Positions 23,865 to 36,273 of a stretch of DNA of 64,000 bases are shown here, one piece after another; positions within the stretch are counted from its first letter, which is position 1, and the number at the start of each line of letters is the position of its first letter. The position numbers were made by a program, and so were the translations under genes. The stretch lies in NCBI GenBank assembly GCA_027405735.1, contig JAPEHQ010000001.1, positions 682,001-746,000 of the forward strand, written 5' to 3'. The DNA is from Mucor racemosus. Lineage: Eukaryota; Mucoromycota; Mucoromycetes; Mucorales; Mucoraceae. A model generated the notes under the pieces. That model did no database searches and was not told the DNA's origin. It saw nothing but the letters and a program-made list of their open reading frames with translations.

Positions 23865-24166
23865 AACAAGCATTTTTGAATGATCCCAATGTACGTACTC
23901 AAAATATATCAATTCCTTCTGATATGGTTGGTTGTATCATTGGTAAAGGTGGTTCCAAAATTAGCGAAATTCGTAGACTTTCTGGTTCCAGAATTTCAAT
24001 TGCCAAGGTTCCTCATGACGAATCTGGAGAAAGAATGTTTACTATTCAAGGTACTCCAGAAGCAAATGAACGTGCACTTTATTTACTTTATGGTCAACTT
24101 GAAAATGAGAAAGAACGTCGTCTTAGAGGTGTTATGACAGATGATACAATCCCTGAGGAGCATTAA
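22953..24166 (+). CDS. Triple KH-domain RNA-binding protein (PCBP/Hek2/Rnc1-like)
   Basis: Two exons (22953-23175, 23238-24166), 383 aa. Three type-I KH domains each carry the GxxG loop: VIIGKGGKNV (split by the intron), TVIGRQGAKI and CIIGKGGSKI. The order KH1-KH2-linker-KH3, with a spacer between KH2 and KH3, matches poly(C)-binding proteins and yeast Hek2/Pbp2. These bind C-rich single-stranded RNA (or DNA) and act in mRNA localisation, stability and telomere-related silencing. The linker contains an uninterrupted run of about 24 Gln encoded by CAA/CAG (23801-23868), a length-variable tract. The N-terminus is Asn/Thr-rich (NNT repeats). Confidence 0.9.
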
Positions 24167-24227
24167 ACATTTTATACAACTAACTATATATTCTTCAAAT
24201 TAAAACAGTACAAAATCTACACATAAT

Positions 24228-24229
24228 AA

Positions 24230-24283
<54 letters not shown>
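24228..24283. repeat. CT-rich microsatellite
   Basis: An almost pure (TC)n run after CTTTCTC units, in the 245-bp gap between the convergent KH-domain and rhomboid genes. Confidence 0.8.
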
Positions 24284-24284
<1 letters not shown>

Positions 24285-24410
24285 TATAAATAATCACATT
24301 AAAGAAACCGAATTCTCTTTCTCTTAATAATAAAAAAAAAATATTGTTGTTTTCTAATCACAAAATCCATTGATGGGTAAACATGATAAATATCTACAAT
24401 AAGGGCATTC

Positions 24411-26033
24411 CTACGATTTAAATTTATGAGATTTCATGCGGACATACAGACCATCTAAAATAATTACCTCGTCAATTTTACTGGTAGTAAAATGGTGCAC
24501 CAATATCCCCAACAGTAATGCATATAGACATAAGCATAGTAATCTTGCTAAATAATATAAAGCCAACTTTTTCTTGCTATCATTCTGTACATCTAGTTGG
24601 ATAGGAGGCCACAAAAATAAGCTTAATATGACTCCAGCTATTAATCCTCCCATGTGTGAGAAATTATCAACGCTAGTTTCAGTATTAATATATTGACATT
24701 TACAAGAAAATTGAATAATTATTTTACCCAGGTAATAATCCAAGAATAAAACTAAGAGCAGTTCCAAGTAACAATTTGATCAGGTGGCGGATAGGTTGCT
24801 CTAAATGTCTCCAGTTAGATATTAAATCAATGTATAAAAATCCAAACAATCCAAACAAGGAGCTACTAAAACCCAAAAAAGCTAAAAATCCAAGTTTCAA
24901 TATTAGGAAACTATTTTGATTTACACGTTCAATGAACTTACGAGTAGTAGGTGGAGCAAAATTAGCGCCTAGTGCATGACCAAATACACCAGATCCAATG
25001 TAAAGTACTAAGAATAAGATGTTTAGGCTAGTATATAGGATTGTATCTAAATCTAAAACTTACAAGAAAATCGTAGTGAATTTATAATTCGTTCTACTTT
25101 AGCACCCAATTTGATCAATACAGTTAGATTTATAATTAAATGTATCAAACCCGTATGAATAAATAAAGGTGTCAATAAACGATATGTTTGATCTGGTACT
25201 TGGTTTTGATGAAATGCTGTCATGCCACAAATGGAAGAAAGTGAACAACTTGAATTAAGCAAGCGAGGGTCTGCCAAATTGACTACAGGATCGAGTAATA
25301 GCAAAGATTGACCACCTGCAGTAGTTAGATTCTTATTCTTTCCCATTGCAGCTAAAGTAGCAGCAGCAGCAGCAGCAGCAGCGGTTGGAGTTTTATCCTT
25401 CTCGGCAATGGTATGCAAACACACATACCTTTCTTCAGGCGGCATTGAATCTACATGTCGCATACATGGTGCAAATCGGGCACCTACTTGAATCATGATT
25501 TCCATTGATGGACCTAGCATATAATTAAATGGCTCTAATTCGAAAAACTCTCCTGAACTTTGATGGCTTAATAAGATTTCGCCTGAAAATATGATCATCG
25601 TGAATGCAACCATCAAGTAGGTACATAATGGCCAATTCTCTCCTTTTGAAAAGGGACCCCAATACTTGGAAGATAACAACCAATGCCCATTTTTCTTTTG
25701 TTGTGAATTACTATTATTCTTTTCATCTAGAGAAGGAACTGGTGGGGTTTCAGTTGTAGCGATATCGCTTGAAAATGAATGATTATTTTTATGAGACGTT
25801 GTTGAATGTAATTCATCAAAAGGTATCATTAATGAAGATGAATTTGTGTATTCATCATGAATATAAGCTCTCTTTCCGAATTGAACATGACTTAATTTTC
25901 GAGCATGTCCATGTCGATTTGATGTAGATGTTGGAGTGGTTGAAGTAACTAATGTATTTGATGCAGATGTTGTAGTAGTTGGAGTAATTAATGTATTTGA
26001 TGTAGTTGATTCTGAAGTATAGGTGGGAAACAT
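24411..26033 (-). CDS. Rhomboid-family intramembrane serine protease
   Basis: Four exons on the minus strand (26033-25064, 25007-24942, 24881-24728, 24672-24411) give 483 aa. A long N-terminal cytosolic region (about 150 residues, Thr/Ser-rich) precedes TM1 (LCTYLMVAFTMIIFSGEILL). A large lumenal loop carries Cys residues and an 8-Ala run. Rhomboid signatures follow: HTGLIHLIINLTVLIKLG (the HxxxN motif of TM2), LLYIGSGVFGHALGANFAPP, the serine-bearing helix LGFSSSLFGLFG, and NFSHMGGLIAGVIL with the catalytic His. The length and layout fit the large eukaryotic secretase/iRhom-like class. The serine motif reads GFSS instead of the usual GxSG, depending on the 60-nt intron chosen (24882-24941), whose alternative would remove that helix. 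Substrate unknown. Confidence 0.85.
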
Positions 26034-26100
26034 TTTATAATGAAAAAAAGAAAAAAGAATAAAAATCCCTTAATGAAGATAATGATGATCATATAATGGT

Positions 26101-26160
26101 GTTGTTGATATTGTTGTTGTTGCTGTTGCTGTTGTTGTTGTTGTTGTTGTTGTTGTTTTT
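26101..26160. repeat. (GTT)n/(TTG)n microsatellite
   Basis: Trinucleotide repeat of GTT with a few GCT units, 70-130 bp upstream of the rhomboid ATG. Confidence 0.8.
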
Positions 26161-26346
26161 ATAGATATTAAACAGTTTTTTTTAATAAAGGGTGATAAAC
26201 AATGAAAATATCAGAGCTTGTACATTTATTAATTTCATGAATCTGACAAAATTCTATCATAAATAAGGTGTGTGTGAGCTCCCTTAATAAAGAAGAATAA
26301 AGGAGAAACAATATAAGATCAAGGGGAAAGGAAGCAAAAACTCTCC

Positions 26347-28511
26347 TTAATTACTTCTTAATCTATAGCTACCATGAGCAAAACTAAGAGGAACCAATTT
26401 GTTCAATTCAACTCTAGCAAGCACACTAAGATCTTGTGCATTCAAAACCAAGACAAAAGAAGTGGCTCTTGCAGAATCCATAACTATACTAATCAATACA
26501 CCTGCATCTTCTTCAGTTATTTTATCCTCTCCTGCTTTAGTTGGTTTAGGTACAAATTGTGCTTCACTGGGAAAGCAATTTTCTTCATGCCACGATCCCA
26601 CAACAGAATTAGAATGTACATCCTAGATATATATAAATGTTAATATCATGATAAACACAAAATCACATATAACTTACAATCTTGGTAATACTATCCCAAA
26701 GTCTACCCTCTTGAATAGAACTATCTGCACTGAATCCAAGACCATAAATAAATGTGTAATTCTTCATCTTGTAATTAGGATTAACTTGAGGTAATTCTAA
26801 TGTACTTTCAACTAGAATATCAAATCCAATCACAGGCATCCAAGCGTGCCATCCGCTTGATCCTACTGCATTTTCTGGTTGATTTGATCCACCACTAACA
26901 TAGTTCCAAACAGAGCCAATTCGAGATGTAATACTGATAGCAGATGGGATAAATGAGTTATTATCGATATAAGTTTTATGAGCATCTTGTTGTGGCTGAT
27001 TTAATGTGTATCGTCTCACTTGAGAAAATGCTAATTTACCCATAGTTTCGGGATGGCGTAAATTCTCGGTAGACAATTGTTGTGTAATAGTATCGTTCTC
27101 ATAGCAAACCATATCAATGACTACATTACCATGAACGTCTTCAAATGCATTAACTTGATTAAAAGAGAAGCATGCCGTAGATCTGTAACAAGCAATGACA
27201 TCTCTATCTTTACGAGATACAACATAGAATAATGTAGGTTCTGAAGGATAGAAATTGAATGAATCCAAGACGCTTTCAGACCAAGCAAATCTGACAGCAC
27301 CTGAATTAGCGAGCATAGGATGGATTACCATAATAATGTAATTAGGTGTCAATGCAAAGTTATTTACCCAGCCTGTTGGTGCATTCCAAATAGTAGCAAT
27401 AGATTCACCTTTGGGATATTGTTCAGAAATAGAAAAAAAGTGGTATTTAGTGGATCGATATCCTATTTCCATAGTGAAATTGATATATTCTCCTGTTTCT
27501 GCATCAAATTGACCATTAGGACAAGAACTATACCCTTTGAATTCAGGATTCAAATCATTCCATGTTTCAACGCGAGTAGGTGTTAAATCAAAAGGATCTA
27601 ATTCTTGAATCTATAGATTATGATAGTTTAGTAATAATCAGGTTTACATATAAAAACGCTTACATGGTTGGCAAAATCTTGACAAAATAATCTTCCATCA
27701 ATGCCAGGTAAATGTGTTGTAATACGTTGTCCACAAGGAATGCGATCTGGCTTTAATGATTTACCATTATTCAAGAACTTAATCAACATTGTTTGATTAG
27801 CATTTGTTTTAAATAATCCAGCAGGATAGTTGGGTGCATAGCCATGATGATCACGAATTTTTTCTCCCAATTTCTTATTTACTAAATGATGGCGATATGT
27901 AATTGTATTTCTTTCACCATTTAAATCAAACCGGTTTACAAGAGGAAGTCTATTATAAAGAAATTAATGAGTGTTTTATGGTAAAATAAAGCATAAATAC
28001 TTACGCATCAAACCAATGACCTAATGTAAAAGTAGCTGTTGCACTTTGAAGCATACCATCTATTTCAATCTTTCTTGAATATCTCACATCATATGTACCA
28101 GGACCAATAGTGTAATGTTCTCCAATAAGCCACTCTGGAAGTTGACCATCGACAACCAAGTCGACAACATCTCTAGAATCTTTAGCATTATAGAAGCCCT
28201 AAATAGATTGGTAACCATGACAACTGGTTGCTTAGCAACAAATACTATATTCTTTTATTGATATCAAATAGATCGACGTTATATTTTACCTTTGCATGGC
28301 TTGTATCTGAATCTAGAGGTTCTTGTGCTGTAGCTTGAACTGTAGAAGGAGAACGGCTAACGTTTGGTCTTCCTTGATCATCCAACAAAGTTCTATCATC
28401 CAACTGATTTTGTGCTACTTCAAAGGTTGGAGTGCTTGATTCAAGAGGATGATTATCTGGTTGGTTTTGCTCAATAATAGTTGTATCTTGTATAATATTA
28501 GTTTCTTCCAT
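26347..28511 (-). CDS. Carotenoid cleavage oxygenase-like protein, three iron-ligand His replaced by Asn
   Basis: Five exons on the minus strand (28511-28290, 28198-28005, 27949-27664, 27610-26678, 26622-26347) give 636 aa. After an acidic N-terminus of about 75 residues, the protein follows the seven-bladed propeller of carotenoid oxygenases (GHWFDALPLVNRFDL, GIDGRLFCQDF, AETGEYINF, NAFEDVHGNVVIDMV, EDAGVLISIVMD). Family enzymes hold Fe(II) with four His. Here the first three positions read PNGQFD (Asn266), WVNNFALT (Asn317) and FNQVNAFED (Asn385). Only the fourth, FAHGSYR (His628), is kept. In Mucorales, active members cleave beta-carotene toward trisporic acid sex pheromones; this one is probably inactive or uses another mode, and could bind apocarotenoids or regulate. 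The reading frame is intact over five exons, arguing against a pseudogene. Confidence 0.85.
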
Positions 28512-28639
28512 TTTTTATGGTTTGAAAGTGAAAAAGAAAAACCAGATTGTTCAAAGATACAAAGCCCACTTTAATGATAAATAACGGATAAAAGATTATA
28601 CATTTTTATTATTCTATTTGGAATGTATTTACATATTAT

Positions 28640-30504
28640 TTATATATGGTCTGTATCAAACATTGATTTATGAACACTACTGCTATTATCATACCCTAAC
28701 ATGGTATAAAATTCAATTTCTTGCTCTTGTTCTTTTGATTGATGATTTTCCTCGGTAATCGCAATGACTGTACTACTTTGAGTATCAGAATTGGCCGAGG
28801 AGGGTATATCATTAGCAAGGGTATCAATATAATCATGTTTAATTGTTGTATTATTATTAAACGTATTATGTTTAGCATTATTATGACTGAAACATATCAA
28901 TATATAACGAAAACAAGTAGCAAAAAATGGATATTGATATGGTACATAAATGGCTTTTACTGTACTAGATGTTGTTGTTGTTATTGTTGTTGTATTAGTT
29001 GAATGTGGCTGTTGATCGTTATGTCTAATCATAGCTATAGGCGGTGTAGCAGTAATATCAAAATTAATAGCAGATAATTGTCGCATTCTTTGATGTTGTC
29101 GTTCTTTGTTATGGTGTGCTGTTTCGAAATAAAGTCGACGCATTGCAATTGTCTTTATTTTATCACATTCAAATTTTTCATTAGCTTTTTGTTCTTTAAA
29201 ATATTGGACATCTGTTAATCTATTTATATTATAAATGTCTAAAAATTCGTTATCAGATTGTTGATGAAACATCGTAGCTGTGGAAGGTGATTGTACTTTT
29301 TGAAATGAATTTGATGGTGTTAAAGTAAGAGACGTTGCAGGCGTTAATTTCATATCGGTGGTGTTATTATTCATACCATCTTTTGGTACTAGAGCATATT
29401 GTTCAACATATTTTTCATACCAACCAGCACAAGTTGAGCTCATAAAAGAAGTAATAGCTGGATCAGTAAAGAAAACACCAGCCACGAATACACCTTCTAA
29501 GCAAGAAAATACAATGTCAAGCATAGCAAGTGCATAAGAAGGTGTGTTCTTGGTTGCTGTAATAAGCATTTGTAAACTGAAGCCAAAGATATTAACAAGA
29601 AATGGAACTAGATAGTAATTGTCAGAGCGATATAAAAAAAGAATATTCCATTTATATTACCTAAAGGGTATATAATACATCGTAAAACGACCTTGAAAAA
29701 TACATTGTCATGTCGCTGTTTTACTGATTTGTCTAATTGATTACCTGCATATTTGCTGGTAATTTCAGAATCTGCGTTCATTGTATGCATTTTTGTTGCA
29801 ACTAGTCGCTGTTCGTGAATTAATTTAGTCATTGCAAGTATGGAGCAACAAACTGCAATGACATTGACAAAGAAAATGAATCCATAACACCACACCTATA
29901 AACTCATTAGATAAAATATTGGCATAATAATTCATAATCTTACCCAAGGCATAATGTTATTTGTACGATCTTCAACATATTTTAGATACCAACAACTGTA
30001 CTGCTCAAAGGGTATGAAATCGGTGTGTACCTGTTGATTAATCCGTACAGAAACACCAACAAATGTATACAACAAAGCGCAGGGATAATAGAATTTCTCC
30101 AGTAAATCGCTTCGTTTAACATTGATGACAAAAATAAGAACTAGATTAAGACCTACTAGTGTCAGTAACGTTGCACTCCAAATGTTGGCAAATTCAATAA
30201 TCACACTAGACGCTCTACAGAAGTGAGAATCACCTTTCTGGCTGGTAATACAAATGCTTAGAGCAGCATTTAGCAAATCAGCCACACTGCACGTAAATAC
30301 GCACCGTAATGATACACGATTAGCTTGTTTCCGATGGTACATGAACATATAGATGTAAAAAATGATAATGAGAATTGAACAAGTTAATGAGAGTGATGAC
30401 AAGATCAACGAGACTTTTCTTAAGGTAATAAACTCTTTGGCTGTATATTTAAATACACCTGTTTCAAATGCATGTTCATCCCAATTATGTGTAAAAAGAG
30501 CCAT
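28640..30504 (-). CDS. Seven-transmembrane G-protein-coupled receptor, cAR/Gpr1-like
   Basis: Three exons on the minus strand (30504-29944, 29895-29661, 29607-28640) give 587 aa. Seven hydrophobic segments are visible, including VSLILSSLSLTCSILIIIF (TM1), FTCSVADLLNAALSIC (TM2), IWSATLLTLVGLNLVLIFVI (TM3) and CYGFIFFVNVIAVCCSILAM (TM5). TM6 spans intron 2 (LRCIIYPLVPFLVNIFGF) and TM7 is LDIVFSCLEGVFVAGVFF. A Cys before TM3 (SHFCRAS) and a CWYLKYV motif in the second outer loop could form the usual disulphide. The long hydrophilic C-terminal tail (about 240 residues) is Ser/Thr/Asn-rich. The layout is that of Dictyostelium cAMP-receptor-like and fungal nutrient-sensing receptors; the ligand cannot be read from sequence. 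The stop is 128 bp upstream of the oxygenase-like gene on the same strand. Confidence 0.82.
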
Positions 30505-31725
30505 AATATAATTTTATACTGTGTGTCTATATATCAATTAGATGTATATTTGAGTGAAAAGAAGGAGAAAGATGCTTATTTGAATCTGAATTATATATGG
30601 CCTTATCTTTCTATTAGATACTTTCAAATGCAAAACCTGAAACTTGTTATGTTCAATTTTATGTTTAAATCACAGAAAATCGAAAAAGAAAAAGAAAATG
30701 CGAATAAACATTACCAAGATGGGTTAAACAACCTACTTTGAGATGTACGTTGATAGCAAAAAAAAATCCACATAAATTCTTTAAAGGCACTATAGTCGTG
30801 GGGGGGTTTATTTTCTGTCAAATATCAGTAAACTAGATATTTATCATTATCCCTGAATTTCAACATTATTCGTAAATATACAAAAATGATGCTCAATGAG
30901 GGATTTTACCTTGCAACCAGCTCAACGAATCTACCAACACTTACCAAATAACCATAACTCTTAGCGATACTAGATATTGTAATGATTGCCAACGGTAAAA
31001 TAGAAACTTTGGAAACTAGGAATCTAAACAATGATATTTGTAGTATACTATTTAGAGACATGAACAGATGTTTCATTTCTTTTTGACAAAGAAAAAAGAA
31101 AACAAAAGATGTTGCACAGATAAGTGAAAATGTCTCATTTATTTACTGCTCTACATGAGATGAATAGCGAAAAAACTTGATATAAATGGCCTCATAAAGT
31201 GTCATTTATACAATTTGTTTGTTTGTTTGTTTGTTTGTTTGCCTGTTTGCTTGTTCGAGATTTAGTTTTTTGGCATTTTAGATTAGCTTAATGTTTAGCA
31301 TTTCATTTGCTTTCTTTCGTCGTAAGATATCTTTCGGACAAAGATATAGAAAGGAGAGGTTTTTATATGTTAATCATCAGTTCTAAAAATGGGTTTGTCA
31401 TTTTCTCGAATGTTCAATCGAGTATCCTGCAGATGAGAGATTCCAAAATGTCTGTTCGATTACTGCATGGTTTCAGATCTACTGATGCTTTGAAATTGCA
31501 AAAAAGCATATACATTTCATAGAATCCATTAATTCATGTAGCGTATCATAGAAATAATACTACTGCATGAATCAATTTGCTTCAGCAAAACTGAAATTAT
31601 GTGCACATTTGATTACATTTAAAAATTGCATAAAACATTAAGCTTATTTATTATCATGAAACATTGCTTATGACGATATTCTTCTATGTGTTACTTTCAT
31701 CTAAGTGAAATTCGCCATCCTCGAT
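30505..31725. other. Intergenic, no gene recognised
   Basis: Upstream region of the receptor gene. It contains a (GTTT)n tetranucleotide repeat near 31217-31255 and no coding stretch I can support. Confidence 0.45.
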
Positions 31726-32617
31726 TCATAATTTAGCAACAGGGAATCTATAATGATCGCCCAGTACAGATACAATGGATTGAACATGCTTAATATCTTC
31801 ATGAGTAGCCCCGTTATGAATAGCGCCATGACTATGTCCAATTAATTGAAGCGGCACATTGGTAATCATCAATCCTGCTACTGTAACAAGACTAGTCTCT
31901 CTTGCATTTAATATGGATGTCTCACTAAGAGTGGGACCATATAATTGATAAAGTGCTGTCTGTGCCAAATCTGGATGCGTACTGTACATGTTTTTGATCA
32001 CTTTTTCAGTATGACGTTCATAGATTGTGCCAAATAATGCTCTTCCTCTTTGTCTTATATTTTGTACATCTGACCAAGACTCCTCCTTACTTTAAAAAAT
32101 CAAAACAAACAACATTAATCTCTAAACTATATATATATATATCATTTCTAAATGTTCTTGCTTACCGAAGTGGTTTATCTGGTAACAATGCCTTGATATT
32201 AGAAGGCGTAGCATTGGCTAATTGTTGTAATGTATTGATAGTCTTTTATAATGATTAATTAACAGATCAAACAACCACCCTAATGTTTAATTCACAAATT
32301 ACCTTTGGGAATCCGATAATAATATAACTCTTCAGTATAGCTTCCCTCAACTTGAGGACGATTCTAGCAATCAATTTATTTTTCTCTTCCTTTGTCATAT
32401 TTTGTTTTAGTTCAACTCTTTCTGTAATGATATTGTAAACATGCTTTACATCTTCGGGCTTGTTTACTGAACTCATAACAACTGCCTATTCGTTTATGCT
32501 CTGTCAACGATTTTTTTCTTGTTATCATAAAAAGTTACCTACAGCTACAATATACCAGATATCGTTGGCAATGTCCTGCTCGTATTGGATGTTTTCTAAT
32601 AGCTCTCGTACAGGCAT
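31726..32617 (-). CDS. Carboxymuconolactone decarboxylase-like (AhpD-fold) protein
   Basis: Four exons on the minus strand (32617-32539, 32481-32303, 32242-32166, 32089-31726) give 232 aa. The N-terminal part (WYIVAVVVMSSVNKPEDVKHVY) and the C-terminal helix bundle match the fungal carboxymuconolactone decarboxylase-like family. It includes the conserved stretch IGHSHGAIHNGATHEDIKHVQSIV in the last third. The Cys-x-x-Cys pair of peroxidase-active AhpD is absent, so a redox role is not supported; related yeast proteins are peroxisomal and of unclear function. The first intron was placed at GTAACT...GGCAG to keep VVVMSSVNKP in frame; the donor 4 nt upstream is also possible. Confidence 0.8.
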
Positions 32618-33339
32618 GATGTATGAAATGAAAAAAAAAATAGCTGCACGCGTGAGAAAGAAGTGTATAAAATATAGTCAGCATAAAACTTCCTTTCAAA
32701 TTGCCGGCTAATCCGTTTAACCCCATATTTTAACTGTCAAAATACAATAATACCTCTACAGAAAATATAGGGGAATGCATTGAATAAACTCTTTTCAAGT
32801 GATTTGAGAAATTATATATCAAGTATCACTGTTTAGTCTATTTAAAGACAGCATATAAGATCCAGCTAAAAGTGCCATTAGTAAGTAGATTTGAAATCAT
32901 CCATAGTAACTAATCTGTGTATTCATAGAGTTCATGGGTCCTTGATCATAATGGTGTGATTGGATCGATATTATGTTGATTGGCCTTTAATTATAAGCTG
33001 CTCGGATCGAAGCTCCGTAGAACGTTTATATTAGTATGAATCAGCATATGCCATTTAGTATTATAATATCTATTCATGCCAGCTGTACTTTAATTGAGAA
33101 TCAGATGAAATGGAGACTAATATAGTGAATAAATATGTACATACTCCACAGAAAGTTTCATATGGTTTTCGAATTTTTTCGCCGAACATTGAGTCGAAGT
33201 ACATAAAATCTTTAAAGACTATGTACCTTCTTCTATAGGCCATTGATATCTGTCCAAAAATAAAAAAGATAATATCAGAATACAAGTGCACTAGCCTAAC
33301 ACTGATCAAAATTGACCTAAAATCGAGTGTAAAAAATTA
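32618..33339. other. Intergenic, no gene recognised
   Basis: Transition from the gene block to repeat DNA. No ORF with recognisable content and no match to the repeat families of this window. Confidence 0.4.
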
Positions 33340-34225
33340 TACACCTAAATTGAGATGCTAATTTTTTGTATTCGCAAGATCGATTCAACTGCAAACTACT
33401 CTACATTTTTTGTTTCAGCAGAAAATATTGATTTTTCATCAAGATAACCAGAATAATATTTTTATCACAGCTTAAAACCTATTATACCGGGATTCCAAAA
33501 TTTATTTGTTGAAATCAATGAAAAATGATTCAAAAAAACAAAATCGTTTAATGGCTCATGAGCTGCAAAGTAAGTCAGCCTAGTGTATTAAATAGTTTTT
33601 GTACGGTTTTGAATTTTGCATCTATCTAAATAAAATTCGGACAAACATTCCACATTAAATTTTGCGTAAAATGCAATTGCAATTTTGAAGGTTTTTTGAA
33701 GATACACATCACATTTTATACGCATATTTAAAATATAACTAATTACGATGATGTGCAAAATTATTATCTATCGATCGAGCTATTGCGAAATCTTCTAACT
33801 GCATTTTGCGTAGAGAAAAGAAGATTTTTGTCCAAATTTTTTTCAGATTCAGAATTTAGGATGAGGGTATATAAGGGGAAAATGGACGCTAGTAGAAATG
33901 AAGGTATATTTTTGTGCACATTTTTGAGGATATCTCCACGAAAATTTTAAATTTTAAAAAAATCTAAATTGAATCCGAGAGAGCTCCATGAGCTTAATGA
34001 CACGAGTAAAAAAAACCTGCTACTCAATTTAACAAATATTATGAAATCTACTACAAAGATGTCAAAAAAATGAAAAGAAATAAAAGTGCTCAGAATTTTT
34101 TAACTTAAATATGTTATAGAGCACTTTAAAACAAGTAAGTTTTATTATTAGAAAGCGTTAGTATAGCTTAATTATTTCTGGAGATATGAAGCCTCAAAGT
34201 TTTCAATTCTTTAGCAGTGGAATCT
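33340..34225 (+). repeat. Dispersed repeat G, copy 1
   Basis: About 880 bp matching 43540-44430 (+), 52990-53870 (-) and the right-arm mirror (-). A recurring reading frame (CVEKRRFLSKFFSDSEFRMRVYKG) appears in all copies but is broken shortly after by different frameshifts, so it is a relic at best. It abuts the M repeat at about 34225. Confidence 0.7.
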
Positions 34226-36013
34226 TACCACACATAAAATTTAAACAAATTAGCCTTCTTTAAACTTACTATTTTAGTTTACGATTGTCAACTGTAAAAA
34301 GATTTGTTTTCAATTATAGCTACGATCAATACTATGTTATTTATTAGGTAATACATTAGATTATTTGTTCTTTTTTTGTGTTTCTAAATGATTTGAAATT
34401 TTATCACTTTTCTGGAACATTTCGTGGGTTTGTAGCCAGTTCTAGCTTTCACTGAGTAGATATAAATATTATTGCCTTCGTTTTGATCGGTAATCAAGAA
34501 ATACATCCAACAATGCAACAATACAGTAATAAATAACGAGATTTAATCTTAGAATGTGGTTAAATAAAAAAAATCAATCTCTAATATAGGCTGCTACTTA
34601 TATTAAAAACATTAGTCCCTTATGTTAGCATGCGAATTCAGATAAAAGAAAGGAATACCAGCGTGATAGTCTGATATGCCTTATCAAACGGTGAATAAAT
34701 CCTTGAAATATGAAAACTAAAAGAGAGAAACAACACACGTAGAAAAGGGTTTTCAAAGCTTTACTTTAATGATCTATAATTTTGGACTAACAACAAAGGT
34801 GGATAATATGCTTATAGATATTATTCTTGCTATTATAAATTGGTGATCACTGGATTGATGAAGGTTGGTGTTCTTATTTGTAAATTAGATATTTATAGTG
34901 AATAAATAAAAGTAAAGGGAGTGAAACAAGACAGATAAATCTACAAGGGATCATGTAATGATTTCCTTGTAGTATTTATATAAGGAATGGAGCAAGGTTT
35001 TGCATGACTGAAACTGAAATGTTTGACTCATTACATTTACATTATTTAGCACAATTAAAACCCTGCTAAATTGCTCATTTTAACCAATGTAAAAGCAGCA
35101 TTAAAGCGCATCAACCATAAACTAAATAAAATAGGCAATATCTGTTATTATAGAAACATACATTTTTCTACCAGAAAAACCGTCTGTCATATCATACATT
35201 CATTAAAAAGTTGCAAAAGCGAACCCGTAGAGCGACGCCATAATTGGGCATAGCAAGATTGAACGACTAAGCCTCTCATACTATAATATGTACAGTAGTA
35301 TATCTAAATTTTAAATAAAAAAGCATTTTTTTATAACTTTTCTTATATTTAAGCACGTACGGTCTGAAAATTCAGATTTTGTAGCGGACATTTTTCGGGG
35401 CTCATTTTACCCTTACCAACACTCATGATTTTCATCAAAAAACAGAAAAATCAAATTTTGATACCAAAATCAGCGTTTAAATATACTACATTGTGAGAGG
35501 AAATTGTAGCCATAACTCATACACATTTTATAAAAGCTTAATATTAAATGTTAAGTAATGAAACTTAGCATTTTTGGCCCAAAAACGGTTTTTTGATTAA
35601 AGGATTTTCATATTATATTTTGCAATAAAAATGTTTATTATTTTTTATTGAGCAAATAGAGCGCTAAATTCTGCATATGTGTACATTTTTTGTTTTTATA
35701 ATTGGTAATATAATTAACTCTAGATTTGCAAAACCAAAAAAAAAAAATTAAAAAATGTCAAAATTGATGATCTGGACAAAAATAATTTTCTAAATTAATA
35801 TTCCGCCTACAAGCCTTGTAAGTCTTAAAAATAAGTGATTTTATAATACTTGCGAACTTTTTTAAGAATTTACGATGATGAACCCACTTGATTCAAGCTT
35901 ATTACTGTAAATCTTTATACATGTTAATATTGTGTGGTAGTTTATTTGATGATAATGTAGTCTTACTCGATAATTAATGGGCTAGAGGCGATTTACATTG
36001 AGTTTTAGTCTGA
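34226..36013 (+). repeat. Dispersed composite repeat M, copy C (start)
   Basis: 34226-34760 matches 3170-3690 and 9490-10020. 34766-35035 is an epsilon-type TG...CA insertion with a damaged left end. 35036-36010 matches 4534-5497 and 10305-11118. It runs directly into the dynein intermediate chain fragment at 36014 and continues through the left arm to about 41000, so this is the most complete copy. From 35575 on it is also part of the large inverted duplication. Confidence 0.7.
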
Positions 36014-36273
36014 CCTCCTCTCCAATATCACAATCATAAATATAAATATGGCCATCACTGGAACCTATTGCTACAAAAACGTAATTATAAAAAGCGATAG
36101 GAAATACAATTATAACTCTTCTAAGTTTATTAGAGGTATAAAGTGGATGTATCCCAAAGGAACTCTCAGGTTTATATTTAAAACTCCGAAATCGTTTAGT
36201 TTTTTATTTTTACGTAAAATTGAATTTTGTTTATATTTAAAATAAAACTCAAAAAGGTTTTCATAAAAATAAT

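Noticed and set aside
23684..23902. Poly-Leu ORF on the minus strand
   Set aside because: Antisense shadow of the CAA/CAG polyglutamine tract in the KH-domain gene.
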